The position numbers and the translations under genes are program-made. A DNA stretch of 64,000 bases from positions 434,001 through 498,000 of the forward strand of contig NZ_JBDOIO010000005.1 of the NCBI RefSeq assembly GCF_039831995.1, read 5' to 3'. The stretch comes from Paenibacillus pabuli (GTDB lineage Bacteria > Bacillota > Bacilli > Paenibacillales > Paenibacillaceae). How positions within the stretch are numbered: position 1 is the first letter of the stretch; the number at the start of each line of letters is the position of its first letter. Below, piece after piece: positions 44,571 through 52,994 of the stretch. Below the pieces are notes generated by a model. That model had not been told where the DNA came from, made no database searches, and was given only the letters and a program-made list of their open reading frames with translations.

Positions 44571-45863
44571 ATGGATAAGCCCGAATCAATACTGGGGATA
44601 GTCGAGGAAACAACCCCGAAGAAGGATAATAGGGAACTTCCTCCCATCCGGTACATTCTTTTTCCCCGCAAAGGGGGTTGGTCTACTTTCCCTTACCCGG
44701 GCATTGCCGCCCTGCTCGCGGCAGAGGGAGAGGTCTTTTATGTAAGCAGTCAGGGACGTTCTGACGAGATGCCCCCGGCCATTTCAGTCGTTACCCTGAC
44801 GGAAGCAGAGGTTCTGCTGCAGCAGAATCACACTGCCGCCGTCATCGCACACCCCTACTGGCTAACGGCCGTTCATTCGCTCCATCCGAAGATCAGCATT
44901 GTACTGCTTCCCGACCCGGCAGGCGATGAAGCAGACTCTCCGCTGTGGGAAAGTTGTATATCCAGACTGGTTGGTGCTGCCGATCTGATCGGCACGTCTT
45001 CGGAAACGCGTTATATGAAGCTGGCCTTTCAGGGCGTACGCGCGGTCTGGCTAGGCGGTGAAGACAAGGCTCCTGCCGGCTCCATACACAAGAATGATCT
45101 CGAGATTCCACTAAGAGATTACGAATTGCTGTTCCTTCACGCCCTTAGACAAACCACTGCAGAGGCACCAGACACCATTACTCCGCTTCAGTGCAGCATG
45201 CGTGCAGACTATTACCGCCAGCTCCGTTCCAAAACGGGGCCGCATGAGACCATCTCCTTTTTGCTGGCAGCCTATGAATATTTGCTGGACGACTCCCGTG
45301 CGGCAGCATCCCTTAAGGAAGCCTTTACCCATGCGATCATGAACGGACGAAGTGACTGTGTGCACTCCCACTATCGGTTTCTGTCGGCCATACATGCCAA
45401 AGCAGGAGAAGTCGAATCTGCGCTGCAAGTCTACGGAATCAGTGCAGGAAACGAACAGGAACGGCATCACTATGAACAGCTATGCCGCTGGCTGGAGGCG
45501 GGGGAGATTGAGCTTGTGCAGGCAGAGCTGCTGCGGTTAAACGATGACTACGGAGCCGCACTAGGCATATTAGACGCACTTGGAGGGGAGACTGCCCGGC
45601 ATTGGAAGTTCCGGATTTATCGGGAGACCGGATGTGTGGAGGATGCTCTGGCTCTGGTCCATGCGGCAGATATTCAGGATCGTTCCAGCCGCAGGGATTA
45701 TCAGGAGTTATCCGGCACCGCCATGGCCCTACGGGGAGAACGTCACGGGGCAGTGAGACAGTTTCTCGAAGCGGCGATGGAGAATGAGGAAGCCCTTGCC
45801 CGGATTGTGGAGATGGAACTGCTCGATCACGCTGTGCAGCAATTGCTTGGGGAGGTGCCGTGA
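44571..45863 (+). CDS. GT-B-like/TPR-like hypothetical protein in glycosylation cluster (430 aa)
   Basis: Two-part protein. Residues ~25-165 look like the N-terminal half of a GT-B glycosyltransferase: PPIRYILFPRKGGW, a VIAHPYWL segment and ADLIGTSSETRYMKLAFQGV, but the donor-binding second half is missing. Residues ~200-430 are alpha-helical with TPR-like periodicity (Ala/Leu-rich pairs such as EVESALQVYG, YGAALGILDAL, VEDALALV). GAGGTG lies 7 bases before the ATG. Its stop overlaps the next start. It may be a scaffold or an inactive glycosyltransferase of the cluster. No catalytic claim is made. Confidence 0.75.
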   Translation: MDKPESILGIVEETTPKKDNRELPPIRYILFPRKGGWSTFPYPGIAALLAAEGEVFYVSSQGRSDEMPPAISVVTLTEAEVLLQQNHTAAVIAHPYWLTAVHSLHPKISIVLLPDPAGDEADSPLWESCISRLVGAADLIGTSSETRYMKLAFQGVRAVWLGGEDKAPAGSIHKNDLEIPLRDYELLFLHALRQTTAEAPDTITPLQCSMRADYYRQLRSKTGPHETISFLLAAYEYLLDDSRAAASLKEAFTHAIMNGRSDCVHSHYRFLSAIHAKAGEVESALQVYGISAGNEQERHHYEQLCRWLEAGEIELVQAELLRLNDDYGAALGILDALGGETARHWKFRIYRETGCVEDALALVHAADIQDRSSRRDYQELSGTAMALRGERHGAVRQFLEAAMENEEALARIVEMELLDHAVQQLLGEVP

Positions 45864-46753
45864 TGCTGGACCCGAAGAAGCGTACGCAACATACTCGGGG
45901 TCTGGGCATGCAGCCGGAGATTCGGACTGAAGTCCCCCCTGCCTCGACCGAAACATCAGCAGACCATCCGAGGGACTCGAAGGGCAATGAGGTGGAAAGC
46001 CAGCGTTCAAGCCCCGCAGCTTCTTCCATCCGCCGGGTTCGCAAAGGTCAGGGAAACAAACTGACCGCCATGCTCCAGGTTCGTAACGAACGTGGACGAT
46101 ACCTCGAAGAGGTGCTCGATGATCTGAGTGAATTTGTGGATGAGATTGTTATCGTTGATGATGCGAGCACCGACGGAACACCAGACATATGCAGATCCTA
46201 TCCCAAGGTTGTTCGGTTGGAAATCCTGGAGAAACCTTTATTCGCGGAGGAATGGCGGCTCCGCAATGCGCTATGGCAAGCGGCTGTGAGCACTTCACCG
46301 GACTGGCTGCTGTCCGTCGATGCGGATGAACTGTACAGCCCGGAGGCCAAGGAAGCTATACGCAATCTGATCAACCAGGAGCATGCGGACTGGATTGCCT
46401 TCCGATTCTATGATATGTGGGGTGGCCGGACCCACTACCGGGACGATGAACTTTGGAGTCTGCACAGAAGGCATACCGCATCACTTGTACGCTATATGCC
46501 GGATTATCCCTACTTTTACCCGCAGCAGAACCATCATGTCCCCCGTCTCCCCCTGTCCTGTTCGGTATTGCCTGGCATTCGCACGGAATTGAAAGTACAG
46601 CATCTTGGATGGGCGGGCAGCCTCGAAGACCGGGTTCGCAAGTATCTGCGTTACAAGCGCATTGATCCAAACGGCGAGTGGGGCAGTCTGGAACATTACG
46701 AATCCATCCTGGACCAGGAACCTCGGCTGGTTACCTGGAAGGAGGAGCATTGA
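45863..46753 (+). CDS. Glycosyltransferase family 2 (296 aa)
   Basis: Inverting GT-A enzyme. After a ~65-residue polar N-terminal extension, IVIVDDASTDGTPDICR is the nucleotide-binding motif and LLSVDADELY the metal-binding DxD equivalent. Acceptor-side sequence is aromatic-rich (YMPDYPYFYPQQNHH). ATG at 45863 overlaps the preceding stop, with GGGGAGG 7 bases upstream, so it is coupled. The fold resembles transferases of surface polysaccharide or protein glycosylation; the sugar is unknown. Confidence 0.88.
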   Translation: MLDPKKRTQHTRGLGMQPEIRTEVPPASTETSADHPRDSKGNEVESQRSSPAASSIRRVRKGQGNKLTAMLQVRNERGRYLEEVLDDLSEFVDEIVIVDDASTDGTPDICRSYPKVVRLEILEKPLFAEEWRLRNALWQAAVSTSPDWLLSVDADELYSPEAKEAIRNLINQEHADWIAFRFYDMWGGRTHYRDDELWSLHRRHTASLVRYMPDYPYFYPQQNHHVPRLPLSCSVLPGIRTELKVQHLGWAGSLEDRVRKYLRYKRIDPNGEWGSLEHYESILDQEPRLVTWKEEH

Positions 46754-46754
46754 G

Positions 46755-48095
46755 ATGGGTGTGGTCAGCATTTTGACACACAGCTTCACGGATGGATACA
46801 ACCGGGAGTTCGGGCGGGTATTCGGAGGTGGGCTTGAACGCTATATTCTTGATCTGTGCAGCGTAATCCGTGAACTGGGGCATATTCCCGAGGTACATCA
46901 GTTGTCTTATTATGAAGCATTTCAGACACGTACGGAGCAGATTGATATATTCGGTTACGCCTATGATATGGATGATGTACCTGAAGCCTTTGCACGGATG
47001 GCGGCAGCAGCGCGCGGCCCTGTCATCTATGCAAGCTGCCTCTGGCAGCCCATCAGCTACAAACCCGGCAGTCTGGGCATCTGCCACGGCATTAACTGGG
47101 ATCGTCCCGGTTTGCCCCTGGAGACCAAGCAGCAGGTAGCTGAACACATTCAATTGGCACTGGATGGACTGGTGCGTATCGTATCGGTGGACTCCCATTT
47201 TCAGACCTTTTGCCGGGCGGCATGTACGTTTGATGATCCTCAACAGGTCGTCCTTATTCCCAATGCCGTGGATACCTCCTATTTCACTCCCGCTCCGCCC
47301 AGACCGAGGTTCGGACAGGAACAGGAAGCCGAATGGCTGTCTGCATGGAAGGAGGACCTCGCCAGCCAGGAAGAAGAAACCGGGGTCGTCATCTCGGGGT
47401 TGAACGCAAAAGAAACGATCCAGCTGGATAACGCTGACCATTCCGATCAGGCAAACGAAAACGCTGATTCTGCTGTAAGCATCCACAATACTGCTCTGCC
47501 AGCAAAGATTGCGCGTCCTCTGCGAATCCTGTATCCGCGCCGGATCAGTATGGAACGAGGCATTATACCCATGATGCTTGCGGCAGATCGGCTGCTGGGT
47601 GCCCATCCGGATCTGGAGATTGAATTTGCCGGAGAACTGGTCGAAGGCAGTACGGTGGGTAGGGCATTTCGTTATTGGCACCGTACTCATCCACACCAAG
47701 ATCGCATCTTACAGCGTACGTACGACTTCAGGGATATCCGCGAGGCCTACCATCAGGCCGATATCGCGGTTATTCCCACAGTGTTCTCGGAGGGAACCTC
47801 CTATGCCTGCCTGGAAGCCATGAGTTGTGGCATTCCGGTCGTTGCCTCCAACGTTGGCGGTTTAAATGATCTCATACAGGACGGTTTTAACGGCCTGCTT
47901 GTGCCCCCAGGCGATGAAGCACTCACCGCTGCTCTGGTACGACTCCTGGAGGACAGGGCGGAACGGGAGCGCCTCGGCATATACGCCAGGGAGACAGCCG
48001 TGGCCTACGATCTGTCCGGATGGCGGCGCAAGTGGAGTGCGGTATTGGAGGCGTTCTTGGCAGACGCAGGATTGAGAGAGGGGATTCGGGGATGA
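46755..48095 (+). CDS. Glycosyltransferase family 4 (446 aa)
   Basis: Retaining GT-B enzyme. GGGLERYILDLCSVIRELGH is the N-terminal acceptor-domain motif and EGTSYACLEAMSCGIPVVAS the C-terminal donor-site signature with Glu pair. An insert of ~60 polar residues (about residues 190-255, low complexity, Asp/Asn/Ala-rich) interrupts the linker. ATG at 46755 follows GGAGGAG at 8 bases, one base after the previous stop. Part of the four-gene coupled cluster; probably acts on the same glycan as the GT2. Confidence 0.9.
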   Translation: MGVVSILTHSFTDGYNREFGRVFGGGLERYILDLCSVIRELGHIPEVHQLSYYEAFQTRTEQIDIFGYAYDMDDVPEAFARMAAAARGPVIYASCLWQPISYKPGSLGICHGINWDRPGLPLETKQQVAEHIQLALDGLVRIVSVDSHFQTFCRAACTFDDPQQVVLIPNAVDTSYFTPAPPRPRFGQEQEAEWLSAWKEDLASQEEETGVVISGLNAKETIQLDNADHSDQANENADSAVSIHNTALPAKIARPLRILYPRRISMERGIIPMMLAADRLLGAHPDLEIEFAGELVEGSTVGRAFRYWHRTHPHQDRILQRTYDFRDIREAYHQADIAVIPTVFSEGTSYACLEAMSCGIPVVASNVGGLNDLIQDGFNGLLVPPGDEALTAALVRLLEDRAERERLGIYARETAVAYDLSGWRRKWSAVLEAFLADAGLREGIRG

Positions 48096-48763
48096 TGGAC
48101 ACACCTAATCAGCTGGAATCATTGGAATCCAGATACGTTCGGCAAAGCGATCCCAAGACAGATACGCTGGTCTTTCCGCTGCATCCGGCATGGTGGAGCA
48201 GACCTTACGAATATGAATGGGCCCGCCAGTTCGCCCAACAGGACGACGTGGTACTGGATGCAGCCTGCGGCATTTCCCATCCGTTCAAGTTTTGGCTGGC
48301 CGAACACTGCCGGGAAACTCACGCCTGTGATTGGGATGAACGCATCTTGTCGGAGGAAGCAATCCGGCAGGATATTGCTTCCGACTTCGGCGAAGAGGCT
48401 GCGCGTCATTTGCCGGAACACTACTTGACCAGGCTGCATCGCGCTCAGGCGAACCTGGCGCAGCTGCCTTATGCCTCCGGCATGTTTGACCGTATATTCT
48501 GCATTTCGGTTCTGGAGCATCTGGATACCGGCACGATGCTGCGTGCCTTTCGCGAATTCGCCCGGGTCATGAAGCCGGATGGACAATTAATTGCAACCTT
48601 TGATGTGCCGGAGATGCGGCCCGATTTACTCGAGACCATCATGGCCGTTACCGGTCTCACCATTGATGGAAAGCTTGTGGTGGAAGAGCCCAATGATGCC
48701 ATCTGGTCTGACATGTATGGAACGCCAATCCGCTGCTTCCGGGCAGTGATTCGGAAAGGATAG
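48092..48763 (+). CDS. SAM-dependent methyltransferase (223 aa)
   Basis: Class I methyltransferase: VVLDAACGISHPFKFWL is motif I, THACDWDERIL the acidic loop binding the SAM ribose, and IFCISVLEHLDTGTML motif IV-like. The length is typical for small-molecule or sugar methyltransferases. The start overlaps the end of the GT4 gene by 4 bases (ATGATG/TGA), so the set is one operon. It may cap a glycan by O-methylation, but the substrate is inferred only from context. Confidence 0.85.
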   Translation: MMDTPNQLESLESRYVRQSDPKTDTLVFPLHPAWWSRPYEYEWARQFAQQDDVVLDAACGISHPFKFWLAEHCRETHACDWDERILSEEAIRQDIASDFGEEAARHLPEHYLTRLHRAQANLAQLPYASGMFDRIFCISVLEHLDTGTMLRAFREFARVMKPDGQLIATFDVPEMRPDLLETIMAVTGLTIDGKLVVEEPNDAIWSDMYGTPIRCFRAVIRKG

Positions 48764-48984
48764 TCAATCTTCGTTAGCAAGGATGAAGCTGTCAAACGCC
48801 AGCAATGGGGTTGGCTGTTATGTGGGTGAAAGCCCAGTATGTCAAAGATGGACGAATAGCATCTTACAGCGAGATGCAAAGCCTTCCGCTGCTGCTGCGC
48901 CGGGAGGCAATACAGGGGGGTATTCCGAAATAAACAGTTCACCGCCAGTCACCTGTTCATCGCCAGATCGTCCTAAGAAACTCA

Positions 48985-49359
48985 TTGCCCCCGGACAATA
49001 ATTTTGTCTCGCGGCTCTCTGGCGGAATTACGATTGCACTCAATCTCCTGTCTTCCTTCAGTGGCTCCATGATTGTCAGTGCCAATGGAACGCTATCATC
49101 ACCCAGTACGCTTACAGCAGTGAACAGCAACCTGTCCAGTACCAACACCAGTGTTGCCATCGTTCGATTCTCCATCGCTGCGCCTACCGGAGCAACCACG
49201 CTAATGACGATGCCTTTGCAAGCGGGCCCCTTTTCATCCAGCGTTTTTGGCAGTTATGTCGTTCCGCCAGGTCTGGCCATTAATCTGACCGTCAGCGGTT
49301 CCCTTTCCGTCGGAGGCTTGCTGGCATCCACAGCCTACTTCGCTTGGTGGGAGGTCTAA
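48985..49359 (+). CDS. Ser/Thr/Gly-rich beta-type hypothetical protein, N-terminus doubtful (124 aa)
   Basis: Unrecognised. The sequence is rich in Ser, Thr, Gly and small hydrophobics in alternating pattern (SGSMIVSANGTLSSPSTLTA), typical of beta-sandwich surface or spore-filament proteins, and ends in AWWEV. The only supported reading begins at a TTG with no ribosome binding site; an upstream open frame (48783-49001) joins it by a single-base shift at a run of five C (48994 region). It lies 220 bases past the methyltransferase and could be a glycan acceptor for the cluster. It may also be the end of a frameshifted gene. Confidence 0.5.
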   Translation: MPPDNNFVSRLSGGITIALNLLSSFSGSMIVSANGTLSSPSTLTAVNSNLSSTNTSVAIVRFSIAAPTGATTLMTMPLQAGPFSSSVFGSYVVPPGLAINLTVSGSLSVGGLLASTAYFAWWEV

Positions 49360-49385
49360 TCTCCCATCCCTCTATTCCCCAAGTC

Positions 49386-49421
49386 AAAAAAGCCGCCTCC
49401 GGCGAACCGGAAGCGGCTTTT
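49386..49421. terminator. Bidirectional terminator
   Basis: AAGCCGC and TCCGG pair with CCGG and GCGGCTT around the tetraloop CGAA (49403-49406), with A- and T-runs on either side, between two convergent genes. Confidence 0.85.
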
Positions 49422-49446
49422 ACGTATTTCTTTTCAAGCCAAGAGA

Positions 49447-50772
49447 TCAATGTGACATGTGTTCCTGCCGGACAGTGCCATGTGATGCCCGAACTCCCCA
49501 CAATATACGCTGGAGTACTATGCCCGCCAGACCAATAACTAGCGTAGCAATGCCGATGAATTGAAAGGTAAGGCTGGGCCCCGTAAGACGAATCAGAGCA
49601 CCACCTACCAGCGGAGCCACGACAAGCACGACACTGGACATGGAATTTTGAATGCCGAAGACGCGACCTACAAAGGCTGGAGGGGTTTCCTTTTGCAGCA
49701 GATAATTCAAAGTCACCATGGAGAGGCCGTTTCCGAGACCAATGCACAGCCCCCAGACGATAATCCAAACATCCGGCGTAAGGGGAGTCACCCAGCCTAG
49801 GGCGGCTATCCCTGTCCCAATAAGGAGAAAACCTCCGCCCAGTCCCCAGCCATATCCGATTCGCGGCAGCCGGTTCAGCAGCAGAATCATGATGACAGCA
49901 CCTGCGCCTGCCGATGAGCCAAGCCACCCGATCAGGGCTTCATTCCCCGGCTTAATGCTCCGAAAGAGTGTCACAAACTGATAATCAATCATCAGAATGG
50001 CCATTAAGCCAAAACAGCCGAACAACAGTGTGCTTAAAATGGCCCGACTGTTTCGTATAAAGCGCCATCCTTGGGTCCATTGCTTCAGCATCGATTCAGA
50101 TTCTCTTTGGGATTGCTGATCTAGCGTCCCATCTCCTACAGAATGTTCTGCCTTCTCATTTAAACGTCGCAATGGCCATAATACCAAACCGGATATCAGA
50201 CGGGTGCAGGCGTTGATCATAATACAGATTTGAGGCGAAAATACTGCCAGGATGACGGCACCCAGCAGTGGACCAGCCACTTTGGAGCACTGTCCAACAA
50301 AGCCGTTCAGTGACGATGCCTGAAACAGATGCTCCTCTGCCACCACTTGACGCGTCAGGGCCTGCTGGGCAGGAATGTGGAATACACCCATCATGGCTCG
50401 CAAGGCCAGAAGTGGAAGAAGCCATGCCGCGCTTGGGGCGAACAAAATGGCAATCGTAAGTGCAACGGTGATTACATCACACAGCAGCATGATCTTTACT
50501 TTGTGCAAACGATCTGCAAGTGTACCCGCGACCGAAGACAGCAGTATGCCCGGAACAGCCATACAGACGGGAATCAGCGCGATGATCAGCGGATCGGCAC
50601 CCCACCGATAGGCCACCAACACCTGAATGGCAAGGGCATCGAACCAATCCCCGAAGGTAGCGAGCGCATACGCGATAAACATGCGCATGAAGCGGAAATT
50701 GGTCCACAAACTTGTGGATGACACCTTGGACGAAGGTGATGACCGATGAGATTCATTTGAAACGGTATTCAT
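49447..50772 (-). CDS. MFS transporter, EntS/macrolide-efflux type (441 aa)
   Basis: Major facilitator with twelve predicted helices. FGDWFDALAIQVLVAYRWG in helix 1 and AGTLADRLHKVKIMLL (motif A variant) after helix 2 resemble the EntS/MFS_3 exporters. A central cytosolic loop of ~45 residues is rich in Glu/Ser/Gln. AGGAGG lies 11 bases before the ATG. It is downstream of a winged-helix regulator on the same strand, with an 80-base spacer that folds into an interrupted hairpin next to the ribosome binding site. Substrate unknown; export of a drug or siderophore is likely. Confidence 0.88.
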   Translation of the reverse strand: MNTVSNESHRSSPSSKVSSTSLWTNFRFMRMFIAYALATFGDWFDALAIQVLVAYRWGADPLIIALIPVCMAVPGILLSSVAGTLADRLHKVKIMLLCDVITVALTIAILFAPSAAWLLPLLALRAMMGVFHIPAQQALTRQVVAEEHLFQASSLNGFVGQCSKVAGPLLGAVILAVFSPQICIMINACTRLISGLVLWPLRRLNEKAEHSVGDGTLDQQSQRESESMLKQWTQGWRFIRNSRAILSTLLFGCFGLMAILMIDYQFVTLFRSIKPGNEALIGWLGSSAGAGAVIMILLLNRLPRIGYGWGLGGGFLLIGTGIAALGWVTPLTPDVWIIVWGLCIGLGNGLSMVTLNYLLQKETPPAFVGRVFGIQNSMSSVVLVVAPLVGGALIRLTGPSLTFQFIGIATLVIGLAGIVLQRILWGVRASHGTVRQEHMSH

Positions 50773-50791
50773 TGTGGATGGTTCCTCCTAG

Positions 50792-50865
50792 TCCTCTGAT
50801 TACAGCCTCAAATGCTAGGCTTATATGTTCCTTGGCTGTAATCATACGAGAGTTATATCAGAGGA
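50792..50865 (-). repeat. Interrupted inverted repeat before the MFS gene
   Basis: On the minus strand the right arm is 16 bases (complement of 50792-50807). Its left arm is split: one part at 50857-50865, the other at 50834-50843, separated by an extra 16-base piece starting with the GAT that is repeated at the junction. The stem abuts the AGGAGG of the MFS gene by a few bases. Confidence 0.5.
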
Positions 50866-52031
50866 AGATCAGAGGCTGGAGGAAATGGGGATAAATATGT
50901 GCGGACTTCATCCGTAATACGCTGTCCATACATAGGCACACCGTATTCTTTGGCAATTCCAGCATAGACTTGACGATATTTGTGAACCAGACGTCCCTCA
51001 ATGCGGTGATGTGCCATGAATAACAAGATCTGATTCGCCGAATTGATGTATAGTGGTGCGTTCAGTGTCATTTGGAGAACATCCAGCCCGTCATCCATTC
51101 TCGGTTCTGCTTCACGAGCCCTCCCCTGCCTCAGCAGCCACAGCCCCTCCATGACCTGAAACCGTCCGATCTCACGCAAATATGGTGCATCCTTCAAACT
51201 TGAACGTAACATGCTCATCTGTTCTTCTACTCTTTCACCACTGCCGCCCCACAACTCTACGTACAACTCCGACAGGGATACGGGAAGCTTGAAGTTGACC
51301 AGATGGTCTGTCTCAATGACACGATATGTCTCTACTAACTGTGCTTTGGCCCGCCGATATTGACCAACCTCTGCATAGACCTCGACAATATTCAAGATAC
51401 GGAGCTCCCGAAGCTGATCCGCAGACAATGCAGGTGAACTCAATGCCTGCTCATACAAACGCAAACTCTCCACTGGTTCGATTAGTGCGTGTACAAAAAT
51501 CAGCAGCCAGTACAGCCGCTCCTCGAAGGGGACTTCCTCTGTGGTAATTAGCCATTCCAGATCTCCCTGGATAAAATGAATGTACAGTTGATAGAACAAA
51601 TCAATCTGGATACCCAGAGCGTCCTGCTGATCGAACAAGGTTAGCATCGATTTCCCCTGCCCAAACAAATGATATTTGCGGAACAATCCATGGATCACTT
51701 CCCGCATCTCCAGATCATGTGCGGAGGGGTTGGCGGGCAGCGCTGCCATATTGGTTCGAATGGTTAATCTGTAACCGTAGCCCCGCACCGTATCCAGCGA
51801 AACTTCTTCCCATTGTTTCAGTTTCTTACGCAGCCGGTACACATGGTCATCCACGGTGCGTTCAACCGGATACTCCAGCGGCCATACGCTGTCCAGCAGC
51901 TGGCTGCGAGTAAATGCCTTTTCTTTGTTTTCATATAGAAAGTGAAAAAGCGCGAATTCCTTCGCGAGCAGTTGGATGGAATCCGTGCGCCGGGTTACGG
52001 TATATGTACCTTCATCAAATTGCAATGACAT
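50853..52031 (-). CDS. Winged-helix (OmpR/PhoB-type) regulator with TPR-like C-terminus (392 aa)
   Basis: DNA-binding protein without a receiver domain. Residues ~15-95 are a trans-acting response-regulator wHTH: LLAKEFALFHFLYENKEKAF, DDHVYRLRKKLKQW and TVRGYGYRLTIRT. Residues ~110-390 are helical with TPR-like or BTAD-like repeats, the architecture of SARP/AfsR-related regulators. No start sequence problem: ATG 52031, weak site. It lies upstream of the MFS gene, separated by a hairpin, and probably regulates it. Its signal is unknown. Confidence 0.82.
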   Translation of the reverse strand: MSLQFDEGTYTVTRRTDSIQLLAKEFALFHFLYENKEKAFTRSQLLDSVWPLEYPVERTVDDHVYRLRKKLKQWEEVSLDTVRGYGYRLTIRTNMAALPANPSAHDLEMREVIHGLFRKYHLFGQGKSMLTLFDQQDALGIQIDLFYQLYIHFIQGDLEWLITTEEVPFEERLYWLLIFVHALIEPVESLRLYEQALSSPALSADQLRELRILNIVEVYAEVGQYRRAKAQLVETYRVIETDHLVNFKLPVSLSELYVELWGGSGERVEEQMSMLRSSLKDAPYLREIGRFQVMEGLWLLRQGRAREAEPRMDDGLDVLQMTLNAPLYINSANQILLFMAHHRIEGRLVHKYRQVYAGIAKEYGVPMYGQRITDEVRTYLSPFPPASDLPLI

Positions 52032-52134
52032 GCCTGGTCCCCCTGTATATGCTTGCTTATCCCTTGTTAGGGTTCATACATAATGTGATAAAACTAAAAC
52101 CTGATATTCGTTCATGTAGAAAACAACATACCAC

Positions 52135-52165
52135 AAAAAACCTTTTGCGGGCACGCAAAAGGTTT
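52135..52165 (-). terminator. Terminator of the ABC importer operon
   Basis: AAACCTTTTGCG (52138-52149) and CGCAAAAGGTTT (52154-52165) with loop GGCA, running into TTTTTTGTGG on the minus strand. Confidence 0.85.
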
Positions 52166-52197
52166 CCTGGTTAATACGATCAGTGCATGGCATGGCC

Positions 52198-52992
52198 TCA
52201 GCCAAGTACCACGCGATCGTCTGCCATCTTCTTGCCGCTGATGCGCTCGAATTCGCCCAGCAGCTCGGGTACGGTCAGTGTGCGCTTGCGCTCTTCACTG
52301 ACATCCAGAATGATTCTGCCTTTATCCATCATGATCAGACGGTTGCCCAGACGAATCGCCTGCTCCATATTGTGAGTTACCATCAAGGTTGTTAACTTCA
52401 TCTCACGGACCAGCGTTTCGGTCAGCTCGGTAATCAACTCAGCACGTGAAGGGTCAAGTGCCGCCGTATGTTCATCAAGCAGCAGAATCTGCGGCTGGGT
52501 AAAGGTTGCCATCAGAAGGCTGAGTGCCTGGCGCTCCCCGCCAGAGAGAAGACCCACTTTGGCATGGGGACGCTTATCAAGTCCAATTCCGAGCTTCTGC
52601 AGCTGGGCGTTGAAGATCTCCCGTCTGGCCCGGGTAACCCCGAAGCCAAGGCCACGTCCTTTACCGCGTTTGTACGCCATCGCCATGTTTTCTTCGATGG
52701 ACATATGCGGAGCCGTTCCTGCCATCGGATCCTGGAACACCCGGCCGATCCAGCTGCTGCGCTTATGCTCAGGCAGGTTTTTGATGGATTGGTCATTGAT
52801 CAGCACATCGCCCATATCCGGCTTCAACACGCCAGATATGATATTCATCAACGTAGACTTTCCCGCACCATTACTGCCGATGACCGTTACGAAATCGCCC
52901 GGGTTCATCGTCAGATTCACGCCAACCAGAGCTGTCTTCTCATCGGTCGTTCCCGGATTGAACAGCTTCGTCACATGTGAAATCTCCAGCAT
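52198..52992 (-). CDS. ABC importer ATP-binding protein (264 aa)
   Basis: ATPase of a three-gene importer. Walker A GSNGAGKST, Q-loop GRVFQDPMAG, signature LSGGERQA, Walker B ILLLDEHTAALD and His in VTHNMEQA are intact; the DEHTAALD form with His next to the Glu is typical of the TrpZ/PF04392-linked ATPases. ATG at 52992 follows GGGAGG by 9 bases; a GTG two codons earlier overlaps the permease stop. Last gene of the operon, ending in a terminator. Confidence 0.9.
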   Translation of the reverse strand: MLEISHVTKLFNPGTTDEKTALVGVNLTMNPGDFVTVIGSNGAGKSTLMNIISGVLKPDMGDVLINDQSIKNLPEHKRSSWIGRVFQDPMAGTAPHMSIEENMAMAYKRGKGRGLGFGVTRARREIFNAQLQKLGIGLDKRPHAKVGLLSGGERQALSLLMATFTQPQILLLDEHTAALDPSRAELITELTETLVREMKLTTLMVTHNMEQAIRLGNRLIMMDKGRIILDVSEERKRTLTVPELLGEFERISGKKMADDRVVLG

Positions 52993-52994
52993 GA

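Noticed and set aside
46731..47699. Minus-strand open frame (322 codons) opposite the GT4 gene
   Set aside because: It is a shadow of the glycosyltransferase; codon use and start context do not support it.
48783..49001. 72-codon frame MKLSNASNG... as an independent gene
   Set aside because: The start has no proper ribosome binding site and its codons are atypical; it was kept only as a possible frameshift partner of the 124-aa gene.
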